Of a DNA stretch of 64,000 nucleotides, positions 1 through 9,507 are shown piece by piece (positions within the stretch are counted from its first letter, which is position 1; each line of letters starts with the position of its first letter). Location of the stretch: positions 1 to 64,000 of the forward strand of contig NZ_LWMW01000147.1 in NCBI RefSeq assembly GCF_001639285.1, given 5' to 3'. Source of the stretch: Methanobrevibacter cuticularis. GTDB taxonomy: Archaea > Methanobacteriota > Methanobacteria > Methanobacteriales > Methanobacteriaceae. The notes under the pieces were generated by a model, which saw nothing but the letters and a program-made list of their open reading frames with translations, was not told where the DNA came from and made no database searches. Made by a program: the position numbers and the translations under genes.

Positions 1-330
1 TTTGTAAATAATACTGCAACTAGTGGTGGAGGAATTTTTGTAACTACTGGTATTAATGGTGCTGTTATTGTCGATATTGTTAGTTCTAGTTTTGTAAATA
101 ATACTGCAACTAGTGGTGGAGGAATTTATGTAACTACTGGTATCAATGGTGCTGTTATTGTCGATATTGCTAGCTCTAGTTTTGTAAATAACACTGCACC
201 TACTGGTTGGAGGAATTTTTGTAAATAGTGGTGATAATGGTTCTGTTATTGTCGATATTGCTAGTTCTAGTTTTGTAAATAATACTGCAACTAGTGGTGG
301 AGGAATTTTTGTAACTAATGGTACTAATGG
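1..330 (+). repeat. 90-bp tandem coding repeats in the adhesin
   Basis: Near-identical 90-bp units (30 codons) begin at 1, 91, 181 and 272. The last spacing is 91 because of a single extra T near 207-208 in the third unit. Each unit encodes a polymorphic beta-helix-type rung. Such near-identical units are prone to slippage and recombination. Confidence 0.9.
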
Positions 331-2485
331 TAATGTTAGTGTTGTTGTGAATTATAATGCATTTTTAAATCAGTCCACGAGTACTATTCATAAGGCCAGT
401 GCTTCTTCTGCTGTTGTTGATGCTGATTATAATTATTGGGGTTTTAATGGCCTTCCAAGTTTGGGTAATGTTGTTGTGAATAACTACTATGTGCTTAATA
501 TTACTAATACGACTGATTTAAGTGGTAATTATGCTGTTGGTGATTTATTAAGATTCAACTACACAGTGTATTTAAATGGTACTAGTGATAGTTCTGGTTC
601 TGATTTGTTACCTTCTTTGAATGGTGTTTATTGGAATGGTACCTTTTTCAAAGAGTTTGGTTTAAGCAATAATGGTATAATTGAAGTACCAATTCAAACT
701 ATTGCTGATCCGAATGTTGTCTTTAAAAATTTAAACGGCACTATCATTGGTAGTGGTATCTTCACACTAACTGGAAGTATTAGTAAAGGTAATATTACTA
801 ATATTACTGTTGATCAATTAACTATTGTGAATAATAGTGTAGCTGATATAACTTTACATATTAATCCGAATATTGGTGGTTTATCACCTATCACATTCGA
901 AGTTACTATTAATGGTCAAAAGAAGAATGTTACATTTGTTAATGGAACTGGAATATTTAATGACTATGATTATGGTCTGCTTGGAAATCAAAACTTATCA
1001 ATAAGCTTTGCAAGTACAGATGATTATAATCCTGCAAGTACTAATCTTAGTACTAGTTTTAAAGATAATGTAAACTTAGATGTTACAGCTGATGATGTTA
1101 CCTATGGTGATGATGTTACTGTGGTGATTAATGCTACTACACCTAATGGCACAGCTATCTTAGATGGAATTTATGAAGTAATAATAAACAACATAACTTA
1201 CAATGTAACATTCACTAATGGCATAGGTAGAGTGAATATCCCTGGTTTAGATGTAGATGAATACACATATACTATATTATTTAAAGAAAGCAGCAATTAC
1301 ACAGAATCTGATGATAATGTGAATTTTATTGTCAGTAAATCAGGAACTATAGTTAATGTTGATTTACCTAGTGATGCTGTTTATGGTGAAAACTCCACTA
1401 TTGCTGGTAATATCGCTGATGCTAATGGTAACCTAATAAACGGAACATACAACATCACAGTAACAGTTAATGGTGTAGATTACAATGTAACTGTTATTGA
1501 TGGTTTATGGAGTTTAACAATACCTAATACTATTGTTGGCTTAAATACTATAACAGTCACTTATTCAGGAGATAGTAACTATGAAAATTCTGATTTAAAC
1601 ATTGATTTTAATGTTACAAAAGCTAATGCAACTATAAACATTAACTTACCAAATAATGCTACTTACGGAGGAAACTCCACAATCAGTGGAACTATTACTG
1701 ATGCTAATGGTAACTTGGTAAATGGCAACTATACCATCACAATCATTGTTAATGGCACTTCTTACGATGTAAACGTCGTTAATGGCCTATGGAACTTAAC
1801 ATTACCCAACAATAATGCAGGAAATGTAACTGTAGAAGCTATCTTTGAAAACAACAACTACAACAAAACCACCACAAATGGAACTTACCTAATCAAACCA
1901 GCTAACAAAAACACAACAATAACAATAACCTCAACAAGAAACGGCAATAAAATAACTTACAAAATCACACTCAAAGACAACCAAGGAAACATACTAGCTA
2001 ACCAGAATCTCAGTTTAACTATCGCAGGTAAAACTGTAAATCTTAGAACAAATAGTCAAGGAATTGCACAGTACACATACACAGCAACTAAAGCAGGAAA
2101 ATACTACGCAAACGCAACATACAACGGACTAAACACCGAAAATATCATCTATGACTCTTCCAGTGCAAAATCCAACACCATATCAATCACAAAAACAAGT
2201 ATAAAAATCTACCTCATCAAAGTAAGTGCTAAAACTGTAAAATATCATGGAAAAAGATACAGAGTCTATTATAAAACCTATTATATTAAAAATTACGGTA
2301 TTTTAACAGGTTCTAAACTATTCCAGAAATCTTTAAAAGGTTTCACACTAAGCAAAATCAGCAAAACAAGCAACATAAAAACAAACTACAACAAAACCAA
2401 AAAAATCCTAAAAACCAGTGTAAAAAACCTCGCACATGCAAAAATAGCCAAAATCAAAATAAAATTCTACAAAAGAATCACATAA
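1..2485 (+). CDS. Adhesin-like surface protein, 5' end outside window, frameshifted near 207
   Basis: The 3' part of a large secreted surface protein of the adhesin-like type abundant in Methanobrevibacter. The first ~330 bases encode 30-residue beta-helix-like repeats (SSSFVNNTATSGGGI type). Tandem Ig-like domains follow, with recurring YGGNSTISG and NLVNGNYTI segments, then a Lys/Tyr-rich basic domain of about 90 residues (from about 2200 to the end). That last domain resembles the C-terminus of the adhesin at 10172-12229 and may hold the protein to the wall; this is inference. Compared with its sister repeats, the third repeat has one extra T around 207-208, which shifts the frame and puts a TAG at 226-228. 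The frame from there to 2485 is open and continues the same repeat. Either the gene is a pseudogene or phase-off allele, or there is a sequencing error. No start codon for the whole gene is visible. Confidence 0.85.
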
Positions 2486-2540
2486 AAAAACATTTAGCTA
2501 ATATAAAAGCTAAAAAAACCCAAAAAAATTTAAAATAGGG

Positions 2541-2575
2541 GAGAATAACTTAATTTTTTCAATTCTCTCATATTA
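2541..2575 (+). terminator. Hairpin terminator after the adhesin gene
   Basis: GAGAAT at 2541-2546 pairs with ATTCTC at 2562-2567 around a T-rich loop. It lies 55 bp after the adhesin stop and is followed by AT-rich sequence. Moderate confidence, because archaeal termination depends mainly on T-runs. Confidence 0.45.
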
Positions 2576-2639
2576 TTTATTTTAATTATTATTTTGATAG
2601 TTGTATATAATTATATAATAAAAGGAGATGTTCATAAAA

Positions 2640-2849
2640 ATGGGAGATAAAGTTTATGGGATTTTCAAACTAAAAAGAGATGAAAGCAATAAAATTATTA
2701 AAGAATCATTATACATCCACAGTGTCGACTTCAGTACTATTGAAAATATTTTTAGTATTGAGAAAAATGGATTCAATAATGAAAATCATCTAATTAGGGA
2801 ACTAACAAAAGAAGAAATAGAAGAACATAAAATAGAAGTAAAAAATTAG
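2640..2849 (+). CDS. Small hypothetical protein (69 aa)
   Basis: Not recognised. It is a soluble, charged protein of 69 residues ending in EEHKIEVKN, with no membrane segment or signal. An ATG at 2628 would touch the GGAG at 2624-2627, so the ATG at 2640, 12 bases downstream of GGAG, is preferred. Just after its stop, 2872-2915 is a degenerate second copy of its internal ENIFSIEKNGF region. Its last bases and the following 30 bp recur inside the next gene, so the locus has been rearranged by short duplications. It could be a real small gene or a remnant. Confidence 0.5.
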   Translation: MGDKVYGIFKLKRDESNKIIKESLYIHSVDFSTIENIFSIEKNGFNNENHLIRELTKEEIEEHKIEVKN

Positions 2850-3243
2850 TATTTTATATACAAAAATACAAGAATTGAAAATATTTTTAGTATTGGGAAA
2901 AATGAATTTGATGAAGAAATCCAATTTTTTAGCGAATAAAATTGAAATTTGTTAAAAGATGGGATGAAACAATTGAAAGGAGAAAATGAAATGCCTTATA
3001 TTACAGTAGAAAGTGGTCAATTAACAATCGCTCAAAAAGAAGAACTCATATCAAAGCTTACTGATATATCATCTAAAATAATGAATATTCCCCAAGACTC
3101 TTTCATGGTTGCTATAAAGGAGTTGCCAAATAAAAACATAGGTATTGGTGGGAAAAGTATAGCTATTATTAAGGAAGAATACATGGCTAGAATGGGAGAA
3201 GTAAAAAATAAATTAGTATTTTATATACAAAAATACAAGAATT
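2834..3243 (+). repeat. Direct repeat linking two small genes
   Basis: A segment of about 42 bp at 2834-2875 recurs at 3197-3243 with a 4-bp insertion. The first copy holds the stop codon of the 69-aa gene. In the second copy the insertion changes the frame, so the sequence is read through as part of the tautomerase-like gene. A partial copy of 2738-2786 also occurs at 2872-2915. Confidence 0.75.
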
Positions 3244-3278
3244 TTTCTAAAATATTAAAATTATGGGGGATTTGGTGA
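2991..3278 (+). CDS. 4-oxalocrotonate tautomerase family protein with an unusual C-terminal tail
   Basis: A tautomerase-superfamily enzyme. Members use an N-terminal proline, exposed after removal of Met, as general base in keto-enol tautomerisation. The ATG at 2991 gives MPYITVESGQL with Pro at position 2 and has an AAGGAG site at 2978-2983, so it is chosen over the upstream ATG at 2949. Residues 2-63 cover the usual ~62-residue fold, including NKNIGIGG. The remaining ~32 residues (from MARMGEVKN) are extra and are encoded by the direct repeat shared with the upstream gene. The physiological substrate is unknown. The tail may have arisen when a frameshifting duplication removed the normal stop. 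The next gene begins 2 bp after its stop. Confidence 0.8.
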   Translation: MPYITVESGQLTIAQKEELISKLTDISSKIMNIPQDSFMVAIKELPNKNIGIGGKSIAIIKEEYMARMGEVKNKLVFYIQKYKNFSKILKLWGIW

Positions 3279-3280
3279 TT

Positions 3281-4180
3281 ATGAGCAATTACTTAGAAAA
3301 TGGAAAATATGGAAAAAATAATCTTTGGAGATACATTGTAACAATTATACTATCTTATTTGGTTGGATCAGCTGTAGGTGTTGGTATTTCAATGATTTTG
3401 GATATAATTTTTGAATTAAATAAACAACCAGGACTTAGTGGCATAATTAATATATTAATAATTTTTTCAATACAAACAATTTTTTTAGCTTTATCTATTA
3501 AGTTTATTCATAAAAAAAGTTTCATATCACTGATAAATACTGTAAAAACAAATGAAAATTCCAAATTCTCATTTTTAAAGAAAATACGTTGGAAAATATT
3601 TTTGAAAGGCTGCTTTATTTGGTTGATTTACATGATAGTTTTAATTGGAGTTTCAATGGCGATTTCTCCAGATAATTATGTTTTTAATCCTAATTATAAT
3701 ATTTATGCTGTGTTTAGTATCTTACCAATTCTTGCTATATCATTATTTATCCAATCAAGCTTTGAAGAATATTTTTTTAGAGGTTACTTGAATCAAGGCT
3801 TAAAATTAATCTTTAAAAACCCTCTGGTCGCGATTTTGATTGGTTCTCTTTTATTTGCACTTCCACATTTTCAAAATGGTGGCTCAGATATAGTTTTGAT
3901 TATTTTAAATGTCAGTGGAACTTTTTTAATGGGTTTAATTTTCAGTATATTTACATTTTTATATAATGGTCTTGAATTTTCCATGGGAATTCACTTTATT
4001 AACAATCTCTCTATAGGGATACTAGGTTCATCTAGTGGTCCTTTTTCAGCTATTCCCGGAATATTTAAATTCGTTGGATATGATTTTTTAACTGATGTAT
4101 TACTACCTGTAATAGCCCTCACCATCTTCGTTGTTCTACTTTTTATTTATAAAAAAGAAGAAATAATGAATTTTAGATAA
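3281..4180 (+). CDS. CPBP family intramembrane metalloprotease
   Basis: An integral membrane protein of 299 residues with about eight hydrophobic segments. It carries the three CPBP (CAAX protease and bacteriocin-processing, Abi) motifs: FEEYFFRGYL (EExxxR), FALPHF (FxxxH) and HFINN (HxxxN). These supply the metal-binding and catalytic residues. Family members process prenylated or other membrane peptides; the substrate here is unknown. The ATG at 3281 has GGTGA just upstream and follows the tautomerase stop by 2 bp. The ATG at 3263 would overlap that gene and is less likely. The two genes are probably co-transcribed. Confidence 0.85.
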   Translation: MSNYLENGKYGKNNLWRYIVTIILSYLVGSAVGVGISMILDIIFELNKQPGLSGIINILIIFSIQTIFLALSIKFIHKKSFISLINTVKTNENSKFSFLKKIRWKIFLKGCFIWLIYMIVLIGVSMAISPDNYVFNPNYNIYAVFSILPILAISLFIQSSFEEYFFRGYLNQGLKLIFKNPLVAILIGSLLFALPHFQNGGSDIVLIILNVSGTFLMGLIFSIFTFLYNGLEFSMGIHFINNLSIGILGSSSGPFSAIPGIFKFVGYDFLTDVLLPVIALTIFVVLLFIYKKEEIMNFR

Positions 4181-4783
4181 AAAAAATAAAGGCCTAAAAC
4201 AATACAATAACTAATAATAAATAAATATCCAATAAGATTATTCTATTTTTTTTTGCTGAAAATAAAGCCATAGTAGGATAAATAAAAAAATATAATTTAT
4301 TGCCAAAAATTTCGTGCTTGACTATAGTTTTATAGTAGAGTACCAAATTTTTGGCAAAATTTTATCATAATTTTTTAGATACAATATTCTTTTCATTTAT
4401 CTTTTAAATTATTATAATTATTTATCAATATAATTATATATTTATAGAATATTATAAAATTTAATAAATTTTAACTTTTTATTTTAGAAAATATTCCTTT
4501 TAATTAAATTTTAAAAAATATTCATTTTAATTAAAATTTAAAAAATTGAATGTTTGTCAAAAAATCAGTTTTGTACTATAGTCTTTTTAATTTTTAGATA
4601 TATTATTTAGAAATAGCTAAAGGCTCTTCTTATAATAATTGCTTTATTTATTTCATAGAAAGAACAATTTTTCTTTTTTATATTTTTATTATAAGTTTAT
4701 AAACGCAAAATATAAGTATTCTCAAGTTTAACATTTTCATCATATGATTATTAAATCACAATTATTTATCATTAGGTGTAAAA
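4181..4783. other. AT-rich intergenic region with a 12-bp inverted repeat
   Basis: No gene seen in about 600 bp. Perfect 12-bp arms TGCCAAAAATTT (4301-4312) and AAATTTTTGGCA (4345-4356) enclose a smaller hairpin CTATAG/CTATAG-like core. It could be a terminator for the CPBP gene, an operator, or a remnant of a small mobile element. Short direct repeats built on ATTTTAATTAA occur at 4490-4545. Confidence 0.5.
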
Positions 4784-6151
4784 ATGGATATTGAAGGGTT
4801 TACAAGAAACAAAATAGCTAATGGAAGTAATCAAAAAGTTCTTGAGGAAATTTTAGCTAAGAGAATAATGGAATATAAGGATATTAGCTATGAATCAGCA
4901 TCTGCAATGGCTCAAAGTGTGACTGAAGAAGTCAATAATACATTAAAAATCAATGAAGGAAATGATGAGTTTTTAAAAGACATTATCGATATTCCAAAAG
5001 CAGATATAGCTATGGGTGAAATGGGAGTTGGTTCTCGTGGTGCTGGAGACTTTTTTGTTCATAGAAAAATAGCTGAAATAGTAGCTAGTGCAAAAGCAGA
5101 TTCACTTATAAATCCCACTGCTCAAGATGATGGAGGGGTTGTTAAAGCTAGATCTAATACTGAAGATATTTATATAACTACTGCTGTTGATGGGATACAT
5201 TCTCGTCTAAGTGAATATCCTTTTTTAGGCGGTTTTCATGTAGCAAGAGCTTCTCTTAGAGATGTCTGTGTCATGGGTGCAGATCCAGTAGCTATTATAA
5301 GTGATCTTCATTTAGCCGATGATGGTGATGTTGGAAAGCTATTTGACTTCACTGCAGGAGTGGCTGCAGTTTCAGAACTTATTGATGTTCCTATTGTAGC
5401 AGGAAGTACTTTGAGAGTTGGTGGAGATATGGTACTTGGAGATAGATTAGTTAGTGCTGTAGGGTCTATTGGTGTATCTCAATACCCCCCTACTGCTAGA
5501 AAACGTGCTGAAAGTGGTGATGTAATTCTCTTAACAGAAGGTTCTGGAGGAGGAACAATTACAACAACAGCTATTTATAATGGTTTTTTTGATGTTGTTT
5601 GGGAAACTATGGATATTAATTTCATAAAAGCCTCCAATGCATTGATTAAAGATGATTTAGTTAAAGATATCCATGCAATGACTGATGTTACCAATGGAGG
5701 GCTTCGTGGTGATGCTCATGAAATTTCAACTACAACAGGTTTAGGTTTAAAATTCTATCATGAAAAAATCAAAGAAATGGTAAGTCCGAAAGTTTTGAAC
5801 ATGTTAGAAACTCTTGATATTGATCCACTTGGTGTTTCAATAGATTCTTTGATGTTAATAGCTCCTAAAGATGTAGCTAAAAAAATAATAAATTCAATTG
5901 AATCAGTAGGTGTTAAAATAGCTGAAATTGGGACAGTTGATGATACAGGAATCCCAAGAATGATTAAATCAAATGGTGAAGAAGAAATACTTGAACCATT
6001 ATTTAGAGAAGCTGCTTATACTAAAATTAAAAAGCTTGTAGGTGATACAACCCCCGAAGACTTTGATATTATGAAAGAAAAAGTTCAAAAAGCAGCTATT
6101 AATTCAATAGCTAAAAAAGATAAGGTTGTAAAATATATTAAGGATAATTAA
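4784..6151 (+). CDS. AIR synthase-related (PurM/HypE/SelD superfamily) protein
   Basis: A 455-residue member of the PurM/HypE/SelD ATP-binding superfamily. The N-terminal ~85 residues are helical and family-specific. Superfamily-type segments follow: AQDDGGVVKA, TAVDGIHSRL, ASLRDVCVMGADPV and, in the C-terminal half, MTDVTNGGLRGDAHEIS. These match the glycine-rich ATP-binding and dimer-interface pattern of AIR synthase and HypE. It lacks the Cys/Sec-containing N-terminal loop of selenophosphate synthetase. Methanogens carry several such paralogues of uncertain function, including a methanogenesis-marker family, so the reaction is not assigned. It stands alone; the start at 4784 is the first ATG in frame. 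Confidence 0.7.
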   Translation: MDIEGFTRNKIANGSNQKVLEEILAKRIMEYKDISYESASAMAQSVTEEVNNTLKINEGNDEFLKDIIDIPKADIAMGEMGVGSRGAGDFFVHRKIAEIVASAKADSLINPTAQDDGGVVKARSNTEDIYITTAVDGIHSRLSEYPFLGGFHVARASLRDVCVMGADPVAIISDLHLADDGDVGKLFDFTAGVAAVSELIDVPIVAGSTLRVGGDMVLGDRLVSAVGSIGVSQYPPTARKRAESGDVILLTEGSGGGTITTTAIYNGFFDVVWETMDINFIKASNALIKDDLVKDIHAMTDVTNGGLRGDAHEISTTTGLGLKFYHEKIKEMVSPKVLNMLETLDIDPLGVSIDSLMLIAPKDVAKKIINSIESVGVKIAEIGTVDDTGIPRMIKSNGEEEILEPLFREAAYTKIKKLVGDTTPEDFDIMKEKVQKAAINSIAKKDKVVKYIKDN

Positions 6152-6201
6152 TCTATTTAATTTTAATACACGTGATTTAAATTTTAATAATTTATAAGAT
6201 G

Positions 6202-6308
6202 GTTATATGAATAATAATGTTTTTAATTTGATAGTTTGTAGGGTTGTTATATGAATAATGATGTTTTTAATTTGGATAGTTTGTAGGGTTGTTATATGAA
6301 TAATAATG
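6202..6308 (+). repeat. Triplicated translation-start region
   Basis: A 44-45-bp unit containing the start of the next gene is present three times, with ATGs at 6207, 6251 and 6296. The first two ATGs open only short frames. The first frame of 15 codons ends in TGA overlapping the second ATG. Only the third leads into the full gene. Confidence 0.85.
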
Positions 6309-6751
6309 TTTTTAAGGATAAACAGGGATTTTTTTCTATTTTTGATGGAATATTAGCTATTTTTATAGTTTTTATAGCTTTGTTGTCATTTAACTCAGTT
6401 ATAAATTTTTATTATCCCAGTGTATCTTATGAAATGAGTGATTTTAAAACAAGCAATGATGTTTTGGAAATAATGGCTTTGAAAATGGATGAAAATAGCT
6501 ATTCTATTTTAGATAATATAATTTATATCATTGAAAATAATAATAACTCTTTTGAGGTTAATGATAAAATAAATATTGTTTCAGAAAAATTTTTAAATGA
6601 AACGCTACCTAATGATAACTATTTACTCACTGAAACTAACATTTTAAACGATTCAGTTATTGCATTAAAAGGTGATATAAACACAGCTTCAAATATTACC
6701 TCAGCAAAGCGTACTATTGGAAATTATAGCTTCACACTTTTTATTTTTTAA
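6296..6751 (+). CDS. Hypothetical membrane-anchored, pilin-like protein
   Basis: A 151-residue protein with a short charged N-terminus (MNNNVFKDKQG) followed directly by a hydrophobic helix of about 25 residues (FFSIFDGILAIFIVFIALL). The rest is polar and Asn-rich. This layout resembles archaeal type IV pilin-like proteins, in which a prepilin peptidase cuts before the hydrophobic helix, but no strict cleavage motif is present. Function unknown. Its start region is triplicated upstream, so its translation may be affected by the two short upstream reading frames. Confidence 0.6.
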   Translation: MNNNVFKDKQGFFSIFDGILAIFIVFIALLSFNSVINFYYPSVSYEMSDFKTSNDVLEIMALKMDENSYSILDNIIYIIENNNNSFEVNDKINIVSEKFLNETLPNDNYLLTETNILNDSVIALKGDINTASNITSAKRTIGNYSFTLFIF

Positions 6752-7079
6752 GTATTTTTACTCTTATATTGTTAATAATTTTTTATTATCTTATTTATTC
6801 CTATTTTTTATTTATTCATATCTTATTCATATTTTATTCAAATCTTATTCCTATTTTTTTCACTCATACTTATTCTTCATAATAAAATAATTCATTTCAA
6901 TTTCGTTATATAAGATTAAATACTAAAAAATTCTAATATAAAGATAGTAATAAGATATAATACTTTTTTGTAGAACTATCATAGAAACTTTTTTAAATAA
7001 GATAATTCAAAATCATATTTTAATCTATTATTTTGATTTGATATTTATAAGCAATCAAATTTTTATGAATTGTATATTT

Positions 7080-7152
7080 GCCCTGATAGTGTAGTTGGAT
7101 AACACGTAGGATTGCGGATCCTATTCCCCGGGTTCAAGTCCCGGTCAGGGCA
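7080..7152 (+). tRNA. tRNA-Arg (anticodon GCG)
   Basis: A full cloverleaf can be drawn by hand. Acceptor arms GCCCTGA and TCAGGGC pair at 7 bp. The D-stem is GTGT/ACAC. The anticodon stem TAGGA/TCCTA closes the loop TTGCGGA, with anticodon GCG. The T-stem is CCGGG/CCCGG with loop TTCAAGT. The discriminator base is A, and CCA is not encoded. A TATA-like TTTATAA lies about 35 bp upstream. Anticodon GCG reads CGU and CGC arginine codons. Confidence 0.95.
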
Positions 7153-7222
7153 TTGTTTACCTTTTAAGATTCTATATTAATATTTGGCACGATTATAGTT
7201 ATTATATTGTGCATAATTTATT

Positions 7223-7374
7223 TTTAAAAATATATTGCTTTGAATAACAGAATATTAGTTGTAGATATTCTAAATAAGAATAATAAATAAGGATAAAATT
7301 TAAAAATATATTGCTTTGAATAACAGAATATTAGTTGTAGATATTCTAAATAAGAATAATAAATAAGGATAAAA
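7223..7374 (+). repeat. 76-bp tandem duplication upstream of truD
   Basis: Two essentially identical 76-bp units, at 7223-7298 and 7299-7374, end 8 bp before the truD start. The promoter/leader of truD is therefore duplicated. Confidence 0.9.
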
Positions 7375-7382
7375 GTTTTATC

Positions 7383-8651
7383 ATGCTTAATGCAGAAACA
7401 TATATTACAAATGAAGATGGAATTGGAGGATCTATAAGGAATCGTTATGAAGATTTCTATGTAGAGGAAATTCCTGAGGTAACTCCATCTGGTGAAGGGC
7501 CAAATGTCTGGATTTGGATTGAAAAACTTGGTAGAACAACACTCGATGTTCTTCTAGATATTTCAAGAGATCTTCATATCAGTAGAAAGCGTATGGGCTT
7601 TGCTGGAATGAAAGATAAAAAAGCAATCACTCAACAATGGATTTGTATTAGTAATATAGATTCAGAAGAACAATTAAAAGAGATTGAGGATTTAAATGGT
7701 AAAATTTATAACACAAAGTTTTTGAAGATAATTAGAGGTCAAAAAAAGCTAAGAATGGGTCAACTTATTGGAAATAAGTTTAAAATTCTGATAACAGACA
7801 TTGATAGTGAAAATATCCAATCAGCTACAGAAATAGCTAATAGAGCCTTTGAAACTTTAGAAAAAACAGGAGTTCCTAATTACTTTGGATGGCAAAGATT
7901 TGGAAAACCAAGAACCAACACTCATCTCGTTGGAAAAGCATTAGTTGCAAATGATTTAAAAGAAGCTGTAAGATTATACATTGGAAATCCTTATCCAAAT
8001 GAGCCAGAAGAGGTTAAAATAGCTAGATCTTTATATGATAGTGGAGAAATTGAAAAATCTTTGGAATTTATGCCAACAGGGATGCGTTATGAAAGAATGA
8101 TGCTTAAAGAGTTGGTTAAAGAGGGAAAAAAAAGAGAGCTGGATGATAGATCTTATTTAAAAGCTATTTATTCTCTTCCAAAACCACTGCAAAGAATGTT
8201 TGTACATGCTTATCAATCTTATCTATTTAATAAGGCTGTTAGTAACAGAATAGCTATGGGTATAGATAAATATGTAGATGGAGATATTGTAATTGATAAA
8301 GAAGAGCATCTTCTCCATAATAAATCTCCAGAAGAGCTACAAAATATGATAACTCAATTTGAAGCCAATCCAACTTCTCCATTATATGGTACAAAAGTTC
8401 CTTTGGCCACAGCCCAAGTTGGAAAAATGGAAGAAGAAATTTTAAAAGATGAAGGATTAAAATTAGAGAAATTTGAATGCCCTAAGTCACCTAATTTAGG
8501 TAGTCATGGGCTTAGAAGAGCTACAAGATTTAAAATTTGGGATGCTAGTGCAATAGCTACAGATAAAGGAATATTAACAGAATTTTCAATTACTAAAGGC
8601 TCTTATGCAACAGCTGTTCTTCGAGAAATAATGAAAAATGATGTTGTTTAA
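7383..8651 (+). CDS. truD: tRNA pseudouridine(13) synthase TruD
   Basis: Converts U13 of tRNA to pseudouridine in the cytoplasm. At 422 residues it has the usual archaeal TruD length. The catalytic motif GMKDKKA is present, with Asp78 as nucleophile. The second family signature, NYFGWQRFGKPR, lies near residues 160-172, and the insertion (TRUD) domain follows. The ATG at 7383 is the first in frame and gives the typical N-terminus, with IRNRYEDFYVEEI near residues 18-30. Its upstream region is a 76-bp tandem duplication. The next gene, 75 bp downstream, belongs to isoprenoid synthesis. Confidence 0.95.
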   Translation: MLNAETYITNEDGIGGSIRNRYEDFYVEEIPEVTPSGEGPNVWIWIEKLGRTTLDVLLDISRDLHISRKRMGFAGMKDKKAITQQWICISNIDSEEQLKEIEDLNGKIYNTKFLKIIRGQKKLRMGQLIGNKFKILITDIDSENIQSATEIANRAFETLEKTGVPNYFGWQRFGKPRTNTHLVGKALVANDLKEAVRLYIGNPYPNEPEEVKIARSLYDSGEIEKSLEFMPTGMRYERMMLKELVKEGKKRELDDRSYLKAIYSLPKPLQRMFVHAYQSYLFNKAVSNRIAMGIDKYVDGDIVIDKEEHLLHNKSPEELQNMITQFEANPTSPLYGTKVPLATAQVGKMEEEILKDEGLKLEKFECPKSPNLGSHGLRRATRFKIWDASAIATDKGILTEFSITKGSYATAVLREIMKNDVV

Positions 8652-8726
8652 AGAATTTAAAATTATTTTAATAAATCCAGTAAAACTAATTATATATTAA
8701 TCTGTCTGTGTATTAAAAGGGATATT

Positions 8727-9119
8727 ATGTGTATTGAATGTAGAACAATTTCAAAAGGAATAGCTATTGGGGAATTAATCACATCTAAAGAGTCAATCAG
8801 TTTTTTAGGTGGAGTAAATCCAAAAACAGGAGAAATAATTGATCCAAATCATGAACTTAAAGGTAAATTCATCAATGATAAGATATTGTTCATACCAGGT
8901 GGAAAAGGATCCACTGTTGGTTCCTATGTTATTTTTCAAATGAAAAAGAATAATGTTGCACCAAAAGCTATTATCTGCTTAAATGCAGAACCAATAATAG
9001 CTACTGGAGCTATTATGTCTGACATCCCTATGGTTGACTCTCCATCATCTTATGATAAATTAATCAATGGAATTGAAGTAAAAGTAGATGCAGATAATGG
9101 ACAAATAGCTATTCTTTAA
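8727..9119 (+). CDS. DUF126 protein, phosphomevalonate dehydratase small subunit-like
   Basis: A 130-residue DUF126 (aconitase X swivel domain) protein. In archaea this is the small subunit of phosphomevalonate dehydratase. That enzyme makes trans-anhydromevalonate 5-phosphate in the archaeal mevalonate pathway, which supplies isoprenoids for ether lipids. The segment [14 protein letters not shown], with the conserved Ser of the swivel domain, and the ending region [12 protein letters not shown] are typical. The large catalytic subunit is not in this window. A GGGATATT stretch precedes the ATG at 8727. Confidence 0.85.
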   Translation: MCIECRTISKGIAIGELITSKESISFLGGVNPKTGEIIDPNHELKGKFINDKILFIPGGKGSTVGSYVIFQMKKNNVAPKAIICLNAEPIIATGAIMSDIPMVDSPSSYDKLINGIEVKVDADNGQIAIL

Positions 9120-9163
9120 TAAATTACTCTAGTTTTCCTTTCCTTAGCTATTCCATGAATTGA

Positions 9164-9259
9164 ATGCTATTATCCATTATTCTATTTGTTTATGCACTTG
9201 AAATGGGTCTGTTCTTTAGTGTAGTTTTAATTGTTTTAACTGGTGTATTCTCTTACTAA
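9164..9259 (+). CDS. Possible 31-aa membrane peptide or gene fragment
   Basis: An open frame of 31 codons, MLLSIILFVYALEMGLFF onward, is strongly hydrophobic and ends at TAA 9257-9259. It may be the last helix of a decayed membrane protein or a small membrane peptide. No clear ribosome-binding site is visible. Confidence 0.25.
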   Translation: MLLSIILFVYALEMGLFFSVVLIVLTGVFSY

Positions 9260-9507
9260 TTGATTATAGAACTTTTTTTACTACGAAATAATCGCTTAAT
9301 TTTTTTAAAAGATTCTATCGTGATTCTTAAGGAATATTCGAATAAAAAATACTTATTTTCACATGTATTTAGATAAGTGCCTTTGTTCGTATTTTTTTCA
9401 ATGTTTAGGTCTGGAATTAGCTTTAATGATCTTTTTGGAGTTTGTGAATTTTTCCCATATCTTTTTCTTGTTTTTTGGCAATATTCTCTTTTTTTAGCTT
9501 CGTTCTG
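9256..9507 (-). pseudogene. Lys/Arg-rich decayed reading frame
   Basis: On the minus strand 83 sense codons run open from 9507 to a TAG at 9256-9258 without any ATG. The product is basic (contains KKREYCQKTRKRYGKNSQ). The sequence further upstream (to about 9660) gives partial matches to a protein-like pattern only by switching frames. It looks like the end of a degraded gene, possibly of a mobile element. Family not recognised. Confidence 0.35.
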
